Positions 1-8,143 of a stretch of 64,000 nucleotides of DNA are shown one piece after another (the stretch's first letter is position 1; each line of letters starts with the position of its first letter). The stretch lies in NCBI GenBank assembly GCA_019239415.1, contig JAFAZW010000081.1, forward strand, positions 62,001 through 126,000, written 5' to 3'. Source of the DNA: Alphaproteobacteria bacterium (GTDB lineage: Bacteria; Pseudomonadota; Alphaproteobacteria; Sphingomonadales; Sphingomonadaceae). Position numbers and translations under genes: made by a program. Under the pieces are notes generated by a model. The model made no database searches, had not been told where the DNA came from, and saw only the letters and a list, made by a program, of their open reading frames with translations.

Positions 1-2
1 TC

Positions 3-2000
3 TTCCTTCTCTCCTTCCGCCACCGCGACGAGCTCACCCAGGCGGCCGAGCGGGGCGGCTGGCAGCCGATCGCCGCCCGCCGCGCCGACAATGCGGAGAG
101 CCGCTTCATCGCCTCCGGGGCCTGCGTCGCCGTCGTCGACGCGCGCGGCGCGCTCGCCGAGGGCGCCGAGGCGGTGACGGCGCTCGGCGACCCGGTCGAG
201 GCCAATGCCGCCGCGCTCCTCGTCCTCGTCTCGCGCACCGACGAGCAGGCGCTCGATGCGCTCTACGCGGCGGGCGCCACCCATTTCCTGGTCAGCCCCT
301 TCAGCGAGCAGCAATTCCTCCAGGCGGTCCATTTCGCGCAGCGCCATGCCGAGCGAAGCGGCGGCCGCCGCCAGACGCGCCGGGTCGCACCGCGCGGCGC
401 CGACGGCCCCGCGTCGTGGCGCTGGGCGCCGGGCTCCACGACGATCGAGCTCTCCCCGGCCCTCGCCCGCCGCGCCGGGCTGGACGCGGCGGACGGGCGG
501 CGGGTCAGCCTGATGGAGCTGTTCCGGCGGATGGATCCCGACGGCCGCCGCGCCGCCCGCGGCGCCGTCGACCGGCTGCTCGCCACCGGCCGGTCGACCG
601 CCTTCGCCCATGCCGATCCGGAGAGCGAGGGCACGCGCCTCGCCCACCATCTGCGCGTCGACGAGGGCCGCCAGGTGGTCGGCCGCACCGAGGCGATCGT
701 GCCGCTGGCCGGGGCGCCCTGGCAGAGCCGCGACGCGATGACCGGGGTGCGCGACGCCCGCGCCGCCCGCGCCTGGATCGACCGGCAACTGGCGACGGCG
801 GACGGCGGGGCGCCGGCTTTGGTCGCCATCCTCCTCGCCGTCAGCCGCTTCGACGCGATCAACGCCGCCTTCGGCCGCCGCACCGGCGACGCGGTGCTGC
901 AGGCGGCCGCGCGCCGCATCGAGCGGCTCGCCGACGGCGACGGCCGCCGCCGCCTCGTCGCGCGCGTTGCCGGAGCCGAGTTCGCCATCCTCCTCGCCGC
1001 ACCCGCCAGCCTCGTCGAAGGCCGCTTCCTCGCCGGCCAGCTGATCGAGGCGATCGGGCGCCCGTTCGTCTGCGGCGACCATGTCATCACCCTCGCCAGC
1101 CGCGCCGGCGTCGTCGCCTCCGCCGCGGGCGACGACGCCGCCTCGCTGCTGCGCCGGGCGAGCGGCGCGCTGGCCGAAGCCAAGGCGAGCGAGGCGGGCC
1201 CGGTGCTCGTCCAGGACGAGGGCGCCGCCGGCGACAGCGCCATCGGCGACCAGCTCGAGGTCGACCTGCGCCGCGCCCTCGACCGCGACGAGATCGAGAT
1301 CCTGTTCCAGCCGCAGGTGGCGATCGCCAGCCGCCGCATCGTCGGCGCCGAGGCGCTCGCCCGCTGGCGACATCCGCAACTGGGCGAGCTCGGCGCCGCG
1401 ACCCTGTTCAGCGCCGCCGAGCGCTCCGATTATCTCGCCCAGCTCTCCGACCATGTGCAGCGCAAGGCGATCGCCGCAGCCTCGGCCTGGCCGGAAGCGC
1501 TCCACGGCCTGCGCCTCTCGGTCAACATCACCGCCGCCGACATCGTCCGCCCCGGCTTCGCGGCCCAGTTCCTCCGCCAGGTGCGCGACAGCGGCTTCGC
1601 CCCCGGCCGCCTCACCGTCGAAGTGACCGAGGGCGGCCTGATCGAGGATCTCGGCGCCGCCGCCGCGCTCCTCGCCGAGCTGCGCCAGGGGGGCCTCAGG
1701 GTCGCGATCGACGATTTCGGCACCGGCTATTCGAGCCTCGCTTACCTCAAGGCGCTGCCGCTCGACTATCTCAAGATCGACAAGCGCCTGGTCGAGGACA
1801 TCGGCGGCTCCCCGCGCGACCAGGTGGTGGTGCGCAGCGTCATCGACATGGCCCGCTCCCTGGGCCTCGAGGTGATCGCCGAGGGCGTCGAGACCGAGGA
1901 GCAACTGGCGCTGCTGGCCCGCGAAGGCTGCCAGCTCTTCCAAGGCTTCCTCTGCGCCCCGCCGGTCGACGCGGAGCGGCTGGCGGAACTGGCCGGGTAA
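3..2000 (+). CDS. GGDEF/EAL-domain cyclic-di-GMP phosphodiesterase (5' end outside window)
   Basis: The frame is open to the first base, so the true start lies upstream; a GTG at 174 is only an internal codon. The visible N-terminal part resembles a receiver-like domain. It is followed by a GGDEF domain whose signature is degenerate (AGAEF at the GGDEF position, about base 975), so cyclase activity is unlikely. The C-terminal EAL domain keeps the signature residues I can identify: EAL in AEALARWRHP, the Asn in SVNIT, the Glu in EVTE, the Asp pair in IDDFGTGYSS, the Lys in KIDK and EGVET. The expected role is hydrolysis of c-di-GMP in the cytoplasm, with the GGDEF domain possibly acting as a GTP sensor. 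That role is family knowledge; the residues are read directly. Confidence 0.9.
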   Translation, partial: FLLSFRHRDELTQAAERGGWQPIAARRADNAESRFIASGACVAVVDARGALAEGAEAVTALGDPVEANAAALLVLVSRTDEQALDALYAAGATHFLVSPFSEQQFLQAVHFAQRHAERSGGRRQTRRVAPRGADGPASWRWAPGSTTIELSPALARRAGLDAADGRRVSLMELFRRMDPDGRRAARGAVDRLLATGRSTAFAHADPESEGTRLAHHLRVDEGRQVVGRTEAIVPLAGAPWQSRDAMTGVRDARAARAWIDRQLATADGGAPALVAILLAVSRFDAINAAFGRRTGDAVLQAAARRIERLADGDGRRRLVARVAGAEFAILLAAPASLVEGRFLAGQLIEAIGRPFVCGDHVITLASRAGVVASAAGDDAASLLRRASGALAEAKASEAGPVLVQDEGAAGDSAIGDQLEVDLRRALDRDEIEILFQPQVAIASRRIVGAEALARWRHPQLGELGAATLFSAAERSDYLAQLSDHVQRKAIAAASAWPEALHGLRLSVNITAADIVRPGFAAQFLRQVRDSGFAPGRLTVEVTEGGLIEDLGAAAALLAELRQGGLRVAIDDFGTGYSSLAYLKALPLDYLKIDKRLVEDIGGSPRDQVVVRSVIDMARSLGLEVIAEGVETEEQLALLAREGCQLFQGFLCAPPVDAERLAELAG

Positions 2001-2073
2001 CGCCTCGCCTTCACCGATAAGCGTTGCCCAAATGCCCAGACCATGCAAAAGCAGGGAAGCGGAGGCGCAGGGC

Positions 2074-2487
2074 GTGAACGACACGGACGTCGAAAGGCTG
2101 GCCACGTCCGCGATCGATTGCGGCTTCCAACTGCATAAAGACATTGGACCGGGATTGCTCGAGACGGCCTATGAGGCATTTCTCGCAGGCTCCCTCAGGG
2201 CACAGGGACTGCGCGTGGAGGCTCAAAAGCTCCTGCCCGTCACCTATCGCGGAACCGTCGTTCGAGGTGCCTTGCGGATCGACCTCCTTGTCGAGGAGAC
2301 CCTGATCATCGAGATTAAGTCGGTCGAGCGCCTTGCGCCCGTTCACACGAAACAGGTCCTGACATATCTGCGCCTACTCGGCCTCCCGCTGGGCCTGCTC
2401 ATGAATTTCGGCGCAGCAACCTTTCGTGAGGGCGTCAAACGTATCGCCAACAATCACCAGTGCCGCGGACGGCAGGTGGTAAACTGA
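2074..2487 (+). CDS. GxxExxY family protein (PD-(D/E)XK-like nuclease fold)
   Basis: Matches the GxxExxY family, which carries a PD-(D/E)XK nuclease-like fold and has no firmly assigned function. The diagnostic stretch GLLETAYEAF is present, then RIDLLVEETLIIEIKSVE, where the Asp and the E-x-K pair are the expected nuclease-fold residues, and a C-terminal GLLMNFG strand. An ATG at 2032 is in frame, but GTG 2074 is preferred because GGAGG (2061-2065) sits 8 nt upstream of it; this gives 137 residues, the usual length. The gene follows the EAL gene by 73 bp and is followed by arrays of an 8-mer. The nuclease role is inferred from the fold. Confidence 0.8.
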   Translation: MNDTDVERLATSAIDCGFQLHKDIGPGLLETAYEAFLAGSLRAQGLRVEAQKLLPVTYRGTVVRGALRIDLLVEETLIIEIKSVERLAPVHTKQVLTYLRLLGLPLGLLMNFGAATFREGVKRIANNHQCRGRQVVN

Positions 2488-2530
2488 GTTTGATCTCCGG
2501 TGGCGTGTCCGCCCGCCGGCCGCGTTTTTG

Positions 2531-2687
2531 CGCAAAGACGCAAAGACGCAAAGAGGTCGACGATTGCAACCAGCCGAGGCGCGTCACGAGTCGCCGTAGA
2601 AGAAATGGCCAAGGGCCATTTCGTGAGCTGGGTTGAAGGAGGACACTTGTCCTCAGGGAATCGTGCGGTCGTCTTAGCGTCTTAGCG
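2531..2687. repeat. Inverted pair of 8-mer arrays downstream of the GxxExxY gene
   Basis: Three tandem copies of CGCAAAGA fill 2531-2554. At 2672-2687 there are two copies of TCTTAGCG, which is the reverse complement of the same unit with one identical change per copy. The interval holds two hairpins: arms 2603-2610/2614-2621 (8 bp, 3-nt loop) and 2639-2644/2649-2654 (6 bp, 4-nt loop). No convincing gene lies between 2488 and 3111; the rest of that stretch is the palindromic element at 2820-2995 and a 36-bp direct repeat. Confidence 0.7.
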
Positions 2688-2819
2688 AAAAAAGAACTGC
2701 CGGAGCGTGTGCTCGCGCCCGGTGGCATCGGATGGGCTCCAGCGCGTGATCAACGACCGAAGCGGTATCGTCGGCCGATTCGGCTATTCGACCGCTCTGC
2801 CTGACTCATAGGCTGATTT

Positions 2820-2995
2820 TTCACCCGAAGGCCCGAAGGACCCGAAGGGGCCTGCGCGGGCAAGAGTGCTGCGCCGTGTTCGAATCTGTCCCCGAAGCAA
2901 GGAGCGACTACGTCGCTCGAAAATGTATCCGTCAACCAGGCTCGGCTTGATTGGCGGGCGCAGGCCCCTTCGGGTCCTTCGGGCCTTCGGGTGAA
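2820..2995. repeat. 176-bp palindromic element, copy 1
   Basis: The outer arms 2820-2857 and 2958-2995 are a perfect 38-bp inverted repeat. Each arm contains three runs of CCCGAAGG (or its complement). Near the centre a second hairpin, GAGCGAC-TAC-GTCGCTC, occupies about 2908-2924. Copies of almost the same length lie at 5777-5952 and 11876-12048. All three sit between converging genes. It could be a bidirectional transcription terminator, a non-autonomous mobile repeat, or both. Confidence 0.85.
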
Positions 2996-3063
2996 TCCTG
3001 CACTCCGTTCACCGTGCCGCCGCAGTGCTTCGGGTGAATCCTGCACTCCGTTCACCGTGCCGC
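2985..3063. repeat. 36-bp direct repeat at the right edge of palindrome copy 1
   Basis: The 36 bases at 2985-3020 recur without change at 3028-3063. The repeat begins inside the right arm of the palindrome (CTTCGGGTGAA) and runs into flanking DNA, so the end of the element and its flank were duplicated together. This looks like slippage or partial duplication rather than a target-site duplication. Confidence 0.8.
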
Positions 3064-3111
3064 GATGCGGGCTCGTCCCCTGCCCGCCGGCACGCGGTGC
3101 GTGCGAGCGGT

Positions 3112-3810
3112 TCAGGGTTTGCAGGCCTGGAGGATGGCGGTGAGTTGGGGGGGGGTCAGGGGCTTGCCGTGGAGGGTTTTGGCGAGGGGCTCGAAGACGT
3201 TCAGCATGGCGCGGTAGGCGTCGAGCATGGGCCAGTGGGAGTTGAGGCCCGGGGTGCGCGCGCCGAGGCGGCCGAAATGCTTCAAATCGCGAAGCAGGAA
3301 TTCGGCGATGCCGAGATATTCGGATTCGTAATTGCCGTCGAAGCCGGGGAAGACGACCCCCTCCGCCGCCAGCGGCGCGGCGGCGCCGACGCGGCGGCGG
3401 CCGGCTTCGTCCAGGGCCTCGAACGAGTCCTGAAGAATCGACCACATCTGGAGCACGTCGACGACGAGGCGGACGCGCCGCTGACTGTCGGCATGGCCGT
3501 GGAAGATTCCCGGCCACGCCCGGCGCAGCGCCCAATAGTGGCCGCCGTAGATCACCTTCTCCAGCAGGCCGACGTCGATCTCGGGTTCGACCTCCAGCTT
3601 GCGGACGAGGTCCGCCAGCATCAGCGCGATCAGCTTTTCGCCGTCGCTGAGGTGCGGCGGCCGCCCCTCGGCATCGTGCGCCAGCCCACCTTCGACCAGA
3701 CGGCGAATCGCCTCGGCGCGGGACGGGCGATCGTCCTCCGCGCCGCGCCAGCGGTCGAGCCGCTCCAGCAGCTCACTGTCGATCCTCATCTCGAACCGCT
3801 CGCTCGGCAT
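3112..3810 (-). CDS. YfbU-family protein with N-terminal ribbon-helix-helix domain
   Basis: The first about 45 residues read as a ribbon-helix-helix DNA-binding unit (FEMRIDSELLERLDRW, then [14 protein letters not shown]). The rest matches the YfbU family: FPGFDGNYESEYLG, GARTPGLNSHWPM and YRAMLNVFEPL correspond to conserved blocks of E. coli YfbU. At 232 residues it is longer than YfbU (about 164), the excess being the added DNA-binding head. The ATG at 3810 follows a GGGAG site. The gene is transcribed away from the terminase genes across a short AT-rich gap that contains a partial palindrome, so autoregulation is plausible. YfbU's molecular function is unsettled. Confidence 0.8.
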   Translation of the reverse strand: MPSERFEMRIDSELLERLDRWRGAEDDRPSRAEAIRRLVEGGLAHDAEGRPPHLSDGEKLIALMLADLVRKLEVEPEIDVGLLEKVIYGGHYWALRRAWPGIFHGHADSQRRVRLVVDVLQMWSILQDSFEALDEAGRRRVGAAAPLAAEGVVFPGFDGNYESEYLGIAEFLLRDLKHFGRLGARTPGLNSHWPMLDAYRAMLNVFEPLAKTLHGKPLTPPQLTAILQACKP

Positions 3811-3846
3811 GTCCGTCTCCCTTCGCCTTTCCGTAAGTTAGTCCGT

Positions 3847-3878
3847 CTTGTACGTATAAATGTACGGAATCCGCTTGA
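3847..3878. promoter_or_regulatory. Divergent promoter/operator region with GTAC half-sites
   Basis: This is an AT-rich island in the gap between the RHH-YfbU gene and the terminase genes. It holds the imperfect palindrome GTACGTATAAATGTAC at about 3850-3865 (12 of 16 positions symmetric) and a TTGACA hexamer at 3873-3878 facing right. A matching -10 is not obvious. Ribbon-helix-helix proteins often bind such sites in their own promoter; that link is inference. Confidence 0.4.
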
Positions 3879-3931
3879 CAAGCTTTTTCGTGTGTGGAAC
3901 GTTCGCGGAACCACGGAGAGGAGATGGCGAC

Positions 3932-4381
3932 GTGGCGGAGAAGCGACAGACGGCATCGGGCTGGACGGCGGCAAAGAGGGCGGCCTTCCTCGAGACCCTG
4001 GCGACGACATGCTGCGTACAGCGTGCGGCGGAGGCAGCCGGGGTGCAGACCTCCACGGCCTATTCGCGCAAGCTGAGGGACCCCGCTTTCGCAGCCGATT
4101 GGGAGGAGGCGATCGCGATCGGCTATGCGCAGGTCGAGGAGCGTCTCATCCTCGATGCGATGGGGCGCGCGGCGAACGACGACGGCGACGCGGCGGGGGG
4201 CGGCGCGCGGATGGACAAATATGAGCGGGAGCAGGCTCTGAACCTCCTCAAATGGCACCGCGCGGAAGCGGTGCTCAGGCCCCGCAGCCGGAGCGGCGCC
4301 GGCAAGCTTGCCGCCGACGACGAGACCGACGCGGCCATCCTCGTTCGGCTGGCGATCGTGCGAAAGCGGCTGCAGGGATGA
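3932..4381 (+). CDS. Terminase small subunit-like protein (TerS)
   Basis: A 149-residue protein with a helix-turn-helix-like segment (CCVQRAAEAAGVQTSTAYSR) followed by a helical region. It resembles the small terminase proteins that precede the large subunit in phages and gene transfer agents. The GTG at 3932 is chosen because GGAGAGGAG (about 3915-3923) lies just upstream; the longer frame from ATG 3860 would run through the promoter hexamer. Its stop overlaps the start of the large-subunit gene (ATGA), which indicates translational coupling. In packaging systems this subunit recognises DNA and regulates the motor. Assignment rests mainly on position plus the HTH. Confidence 0.65.
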   Translation: MAEKRQTASGWTAAKRAAFLETLATTCCVQRAAEAAGVQTSTAYSRKLRDPAFAADWEEAIAIGYAQVEERLILDAMGRAANDDGDAAGGGARMDKYEREQALNLLKWHRAEAVLRPRSRSGAGKLAADDETDAAILVRLAIVRKRLQG

Positions 4382-5736
4382 CCGGGTTCGACCCGATCGG
4401 CGAGGGGGACGAGCCGCAGCGCGCGCCGACACCCGTCGAACTGCTCGCGCTCGAGGACGAGGCGGCGCAGCGGGCGGTGTTGCGCGGATTGACGCGGCCG
4501 CAGAAGCGCGAGCTGCTCGCGCGCTGGGCCGCATGGGCGCATCCGGGGCAGCTGCCGCCCCCCGGCGCCTGGCGCGTCTGGCTGGTGATGGCGGGGCGCG
4601 GCTTCGGCAAGACGCGCGCGGGCGCGGAATGGGTGAGCGCGCTGGCGCGGGCCGACGGCTCCCTTCGCATCGCGCTGGTGGGACGGACCAACGACGAGGT
4701 CCGCAAGGTGATGGTGGAGGGAGAGAGCGGCCTGTTCGCGGTGGCGCGGCCGGGAGAGAAATTCCATTGGGCTTCGGTGGCGGGGGTGCTGCGCTTCCCG
4801 TCCGGCGCGCACGGCTTCGTCTATTCGAGCCGCAACCCGGAGAAGCTGCGCGGCCCGCAGCACCATGCGGCCTGGTGCGACGAACTCGCCAAATGGGCCA
4901 ATCCCGACGCCACCTGGGACAATCTGATGCTCGGGCTCCGGCTCGGCGCGACGCAGCGGACGCTGGTGACGACGACGCCGCGGCCGATCCCCCTGGTACG
5001 GCGCATCGAGGGGGATCCGGGAACGGCGACGACGCGCGGAGGAACGGCAGACAATCACCACCTGTCGACCGAATATGTCGAGACCATGCAGCGCCTCTAT
5101 GGCGGGACCCGGCTTGGCCGGCAGGAGCTGGAGGGCGAGCTCATCGACGATGTCGAGGGCGCGCTGTGGACCCGCGATATGATCGAGAAGGCGCGGGCGG
5201 CGGCGCCCGAGCATTTCCGGCGCGTGGTCGTCGGGGTCGATCCGCCGCTCTCGGCCAGCCAGGAAGCCGATGCGTGCGGGATCGTCGCGGTCGGCCTCGG
5301 CCCCGACGATATCGGCTATGTGCTCGGAGACCGCAGCGTGAAGGGGCTGAGCCCGGAAGGGTGGGCCCGCGCGGTCAATCGGGCGGCCGAGGAATTCGGG
5401 GCGGACCGGGTCGTCGCCGAAGCGAACAATGGCGGCGCCATGGTGGAGAGCGTGCTCCGCGGCGCCCGCCAGAGCCTGCCTATCCGGCTGGTCCACGCGA
5501 CGCGCGGCAAGGCGCCGCGGGCGGAGCCGGTGGCGGCGCTGTTCGAAAGCGGCCAGGCGAAGTTCGCGGGACGATTCCCCGAGCTGGAGGACGAGCTGGC
5601 GGGGCTCGGCGTGGCGGGCCGCTACGAGGGGCCGGGGCGCTCGCCGGATCGGGCCGACGCGATGGTCTGGGCGCTGACGGAGCTGATGCTCGGACGCCGG
5701 CGCCCCGTCCCGCGATTCGCCCTGCTGCGGTTCTGA
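4378..5736 (+). CDS. Terminase large subunit (TerL), gene-transfer-agent/phage type
   Basis: A DNA-packaging ATPase/nuclease of 452 residues. Walker A is AGRGFGKT (residues about 72-79), and a Walker B ending in Asp-Glu is WCDE (about 166-169). The C-terminal half carries the RNase H-like nuclease motifs VVGVDPP, AEANNGG and DRADAMVWAL. These match the large terminases of Rhodobacter-type gene transfer agents and related phages. The ATG overlaps the TerS stop by 4 nt. No portal, protease, capsid or tail gene follows: the next feature is a palindromic element and then genes on the opposite strand. The protein looks intact although its usual partners are missing from the window. Confidence 0.9.
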   Translation: MTGFDPIGEGDEPQRAPTPVELLALEDEAAQRAVLRGLTRPQKRELLARWAAWAHPGQLPPPGAWRVWLVMAGRGFGKTRAGAEWVSALARADGSLRIALVGRTNDEVRKVMVEGESGLFAVARPGEKFHWASVAGVLRFPSGAHGFVYSSRNPEKLRGPQHHAAWCDELAKWANPDATWDNLMLGLRLGATQRTLVTTTPRPIPLVRRIEGDPGTATTRGGTADNHHLSTEYVETMQRLYGGTRLGRQELEGELIDDVEGALWTRDMIEKARAAAPEHFRRVVVGVDPPLSASQEADACGIVAVGLGPDDIGYVLGDRSVKGLSPEGWARAVNRAAEEFGADRVVAEANNGGAMVESVLRGARQSLPIRLVHATRGKAPRAEPVAALFESGQAKFAGRFPELEDELAGLGVAGRYEGPGRSPDRADAMVWALTELMLGRRRPVPRFALLRF

Positions 5737-5776
5737 GGCTCGTCCGTGGACGCGGCGGCGGATCTGGCGCCGCTGG

Positions 5777-5952
5777 TTCACCCGAAGGCCCGAAGGGCCC
5801 GAAGGGGCCGGCGCGGGCGGAGCGGCAGCGATCGTGTCGAATGCGCTCGCCAACAAGAGAGCGACTACCTCGCCCCACCATCTGTCCGCCAACCAGGCTC
5901 GGCGCGATTGAAGGGCGCAGGCCCCTTCGGGTCCTTCGGGCTTTCGGGTGAC
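5777..5952. repeat. 176-bp palindromic element, copy 2
   Basis: Same architecture as the element at 2820-2995. The left arm is 5777-5814 and the right arm about 5915-5952, with a few mismatches; the AGCGAC central hairpin is partly degraded. The interior shares AACCAGGCTCGGC with copy 1, showing common descent. It lies between the ends of the converging terL and cyclophilin genes. Confidence 0.8.
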
Positions 5953-5982
5953 TCCTGCGCGGCGTCCCCCGCCCGATGGCGG

Positions 5983-6597
5983 CTAGTGCGCCGCCGCCGG
6001 CACGCGCCGTGCCGTGAGGATGGTGATGCGGGGGCTGAGCATCTGGCCTTTCATCACCCCCTCGCCTTCGGTCGGCGAGGTGGGGGCGGCGAGGATGCGG
6101 CGGACGACGTCCATGCCCTCGACGACGCGGCCGAACACGGCATAGCCCTGGCCGTCGCCGGCCGAGCCGGGGCCGGCGTCGAGATATTTCTGGTCGCCGA
6201 CCATGATGGTGAAGTCGCCGCGCGCGCTGCCGAGCGCGAAGCGGGGGACGGAGAGCGCGCCGTCGACATGGCTGAGGCCGGTCTGGCTGGTCGGCTCGTG
6301 GGCGATGGGCGGGAACAGCCTGCGCGGATCGCGCACCCCGCCCTGGACGAGGCCGGCTTCGGGTCCGGTCTTCATCGCCCGATAGAATTCGGCGCCGTCG
6401 AGGCGCCGGGCGTCGACATAATGGAGGAAGTTGCCGGCGGTGATCGGCGCCTTCGCCGTCTCCAGGGCGACGACGATGTCGCCGGCGCTGGTGTGGAGGA
6501 GGACGCGCACGGGAGCGGGTGCGGGTACGGCGGAAGGCTGGGCCGGCGCAGGGGCGGCCAGCAGCAGGAGCAGGGCGGCGACGAGGCGGCGGATCAT
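5983..6597 (-). CDS. Secreted peptidyl-prolyl cis-trans isomerase, cyclophilin type
   Basis: 204 residues beginning with a clear signal peptide (RRLVAALLLLLAAPAPA). The cyclophilin fold is visible in VLLHTSAGDIVVAL, APITAGNFLHYVD, GAEFYRAM, LVQGG, the SARGDFTIMVGD region, and GYAVFGRVVEGMDVV. It should catalyse proline isomerisation during folding of exported proteins in the periplasm. The ATG at 6597 overlaps the stop of the upstream permease gene (ATGA), so the two are co-translated. Several positions depart from classical cyclophilins, as is common in the small alphaproteobacterial secreted members. Confidence 0.85.
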   Translation of the reverse strand: MIRRLVAALLLLLAAPAPAQPSAVPAPAPVRVLLHTSAGDIVVALETAKAPITAGNFLHYVDARRLDGAEFYRAMKTGPEAGLVQGGVRDPRRLFPPIAHEPTSQTGLSHVDGALSVPRFALGSARGDFTIMVGDQKYLDAGPGSAGDGQGYAVFGRVVEGMDVVRRILAAPTSPTEGEGVMKGQMLSPRITILTARRVPAAAH

Positions 6598-8045
6598 GCG
6601 CCTGGCTCCCGACCGGCGACGCTGCGCCGGGCGCTGTAGAGGAAGTAGACGACGAGGCCGAGCAGGTTCCAGATGAGGAACCAGAGCTGGGTCGTGCTCG
6701 ACAGGCTGGCGAAGAGATACAGGCAGCCGAGGATCGCCACCGGGCCGACCAGCCAGGCGGCCGGCGTGCGGAAGCGACGCTCCGCGTCCGGCGCCCGCCG
6801 GCGCATCACCAGCATGCAGACGGCGACGGCGATGAAGGCGGTGAGGGTCCCGGCGTTGGCGAGCTTGACGATCTCGTCCAGGGGGAAGAAGGCGGCGATG
6901 GCGGCGACGATCAGCGCGGTGAACAAGGTGATGCGCACCGGCGCGCCGCGCCTCGAGACCCGCGCCAGCGCGTCGGGCAGCAGCCGGTCGCGCGCCATGA
7001 CGAAGAAGATGCGACTCTGGCCGAAGAAGAAGGCGAGGATCACCGTCGGCAGCGCGATCACCGCCGACAGCTCGAGATATTCGGCCACGCGGCCCTGCCC
7101 GAGCTTCTTGAGGACGAGCGCAAGCGGCTCGGGGCTGTGCGCCATCTCGGCGTAGGAGAGGGCGCCGACCGCCGTCGCGCCGACCGCCATGTAGATGACG
7201 ACGCAGACCAGCATCGAGCCGACGATGCCGATGGCGAGGTCGCGGCCCGGATTGCGCGCTTCCTCCGAGGCGGTGGCGATCGCGTCGAAGCCGTAGAAGG
7301 CGAAGAAGATGACGGCCGCGGCGGCCATCACCCCGACCTCGGAGCCGGTCGCGCCGCTCTTCGGGAAGCCGTAGGGCATGAACGGGTGGAGGTTCGCCGC
7401 GTTGAAATAGGGCAGCGCCACGGCGACGAAGACGATCAGCGCCAGCACCTTCACGGCGACGAGGATGGCGTTCAGCGTCGCGCTCTCGCGGGTCCCGGCG
7501 ATGAGCAGCCCGGCGACGACGGCGATGATGAAGACGGCCGGCGCGTTGAAGCCCGTCTTGACGATCTCGACGTGGAAGGGCCGGAGCGAGGCCTCGATCG
7601 TCGGCGCGTGGGTCAGGGCTTCGGAGAGGCCGGGGAAATAGTGGAGCAAGGGCGGCGTCGCGTGGCCCGACCAGCCGACCGCGACCGCGCTCACCACCAG
7701 CGAATATTCGAGGATCAGGCTCCAGCCCACGAACCAGGCGATGAGCTCGCCCAGCACGACGTAGGAATAGGTGTAGGCGCTGCCCGAGGCGGGGATCATC
7801 GTCGCCATCTCGGCATAAGCGAGCGCCGCGCAGGCGCAGATCAGGCCGGCGATGGCGAAGGAGAGGATCACCGCCGGGCCCGCCATGCCGGCGCCGACGC
7901 CGGTCAGGGTGAGGATGCCGGTGCCGACGATCGCGCCGACCCCCAGCGCCACCAGGTGCGGCCACGACAAGGTCCGCTTCAGCCGGTGCTCGGGTGCGAG
8001 ATCCTCGTCGCGGACCACCGCCTTGCGGGCGAACAATGTGCTCAA
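6594..8045 (-). CDS. APC-superfamily amino acid permease
   Basis: 483 residues with about a dozen hydrophobic segments. The N-terminal signature LGVGAIVGTGILTLTG and the ASGSAYTYSYVVLGELIAW segment are typical of cationic amino acid transporter-like APC permeases of the inner membrane. A long C-terminal run of membrane segments ends near FLIWNLLGLVVYFLYS. The preferred start is a TTG at 8045 because GGGGAGG lies about 7 nt upstream; the open frame extends to 8123 without a ribosome site. It is co-transcribed with the downstream cyclophilin gene (4-nt overlap). The substrate cannot be read from sequence. Confidence 0.88.
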   Translation of the reverse strand: MSTLFARKAVVRDEDLAPEHRLKRTLSWPHLVALGVGAIVGTGILTLTGVGAGMAGPAVILSFAIAGLICACAALAYAEMATMIPASGSAYTYSYVVLGELIAWFVGWSLILEYSLVVSAVAVGWSGHATPPLLHYFPGLSEALTHAPTIEASLRPFHVEIVKTGFNAPAVFIIAVVAGLLIAGTRESATLNAILVAVKVLALIVFVAVALPYFNAANLHPFMPYGFPKSGATGSEVGVMAAAAVIFFAFYGFDAIATASEEARNPGRDLAIGIVGSMLVCVVIYMAVGATAVGALSYAEMAHSPEPLALVLKKLGQGRVAEYLELSAVIALPTVILAFFFGQSRIFFVMARDRLLPDALARVSRRGAPVRITLFTALIVAAIAAFFPLDEIVKLANAGTLTAFIAVAVCMLVMRRRAPDAERRFRTPAAWLVGPVAILGCLYLFASLSSTTQLWFLIWNLLGLVVYFLYSARRSVAGREPGA

Positions 8046-8143
8046 CGCCGTGCCTCCCCTGGTTGGGGAGCCGTGATAGGCAAAGCGCGGCGCCGGCGAA
8101 AGCCGCCATTGCGGCGCGCCCACGGCTTGGGCACAAAGCGGCC

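Noticed and set aside
263-1339. Long open frame on the - strand
   Set aside because: Antisense shadow of the GGDEF/EAL gene in GC-rich DNA; the protein is Arg/Ser/Ala-rich with no domain.
2750-3535. 261-codon frame on the - strand
   Set aside because: It runs through the palindromic element (giving repeated RRPEGPEG) and overlaps the YfbU-type gene; not a real protein.
3860-3931. ATG 3860 as the start of the TerS gene
   Set aside because: It would translate across the TTGACA box and lacks a ribosome site; GTG 3932 has one.
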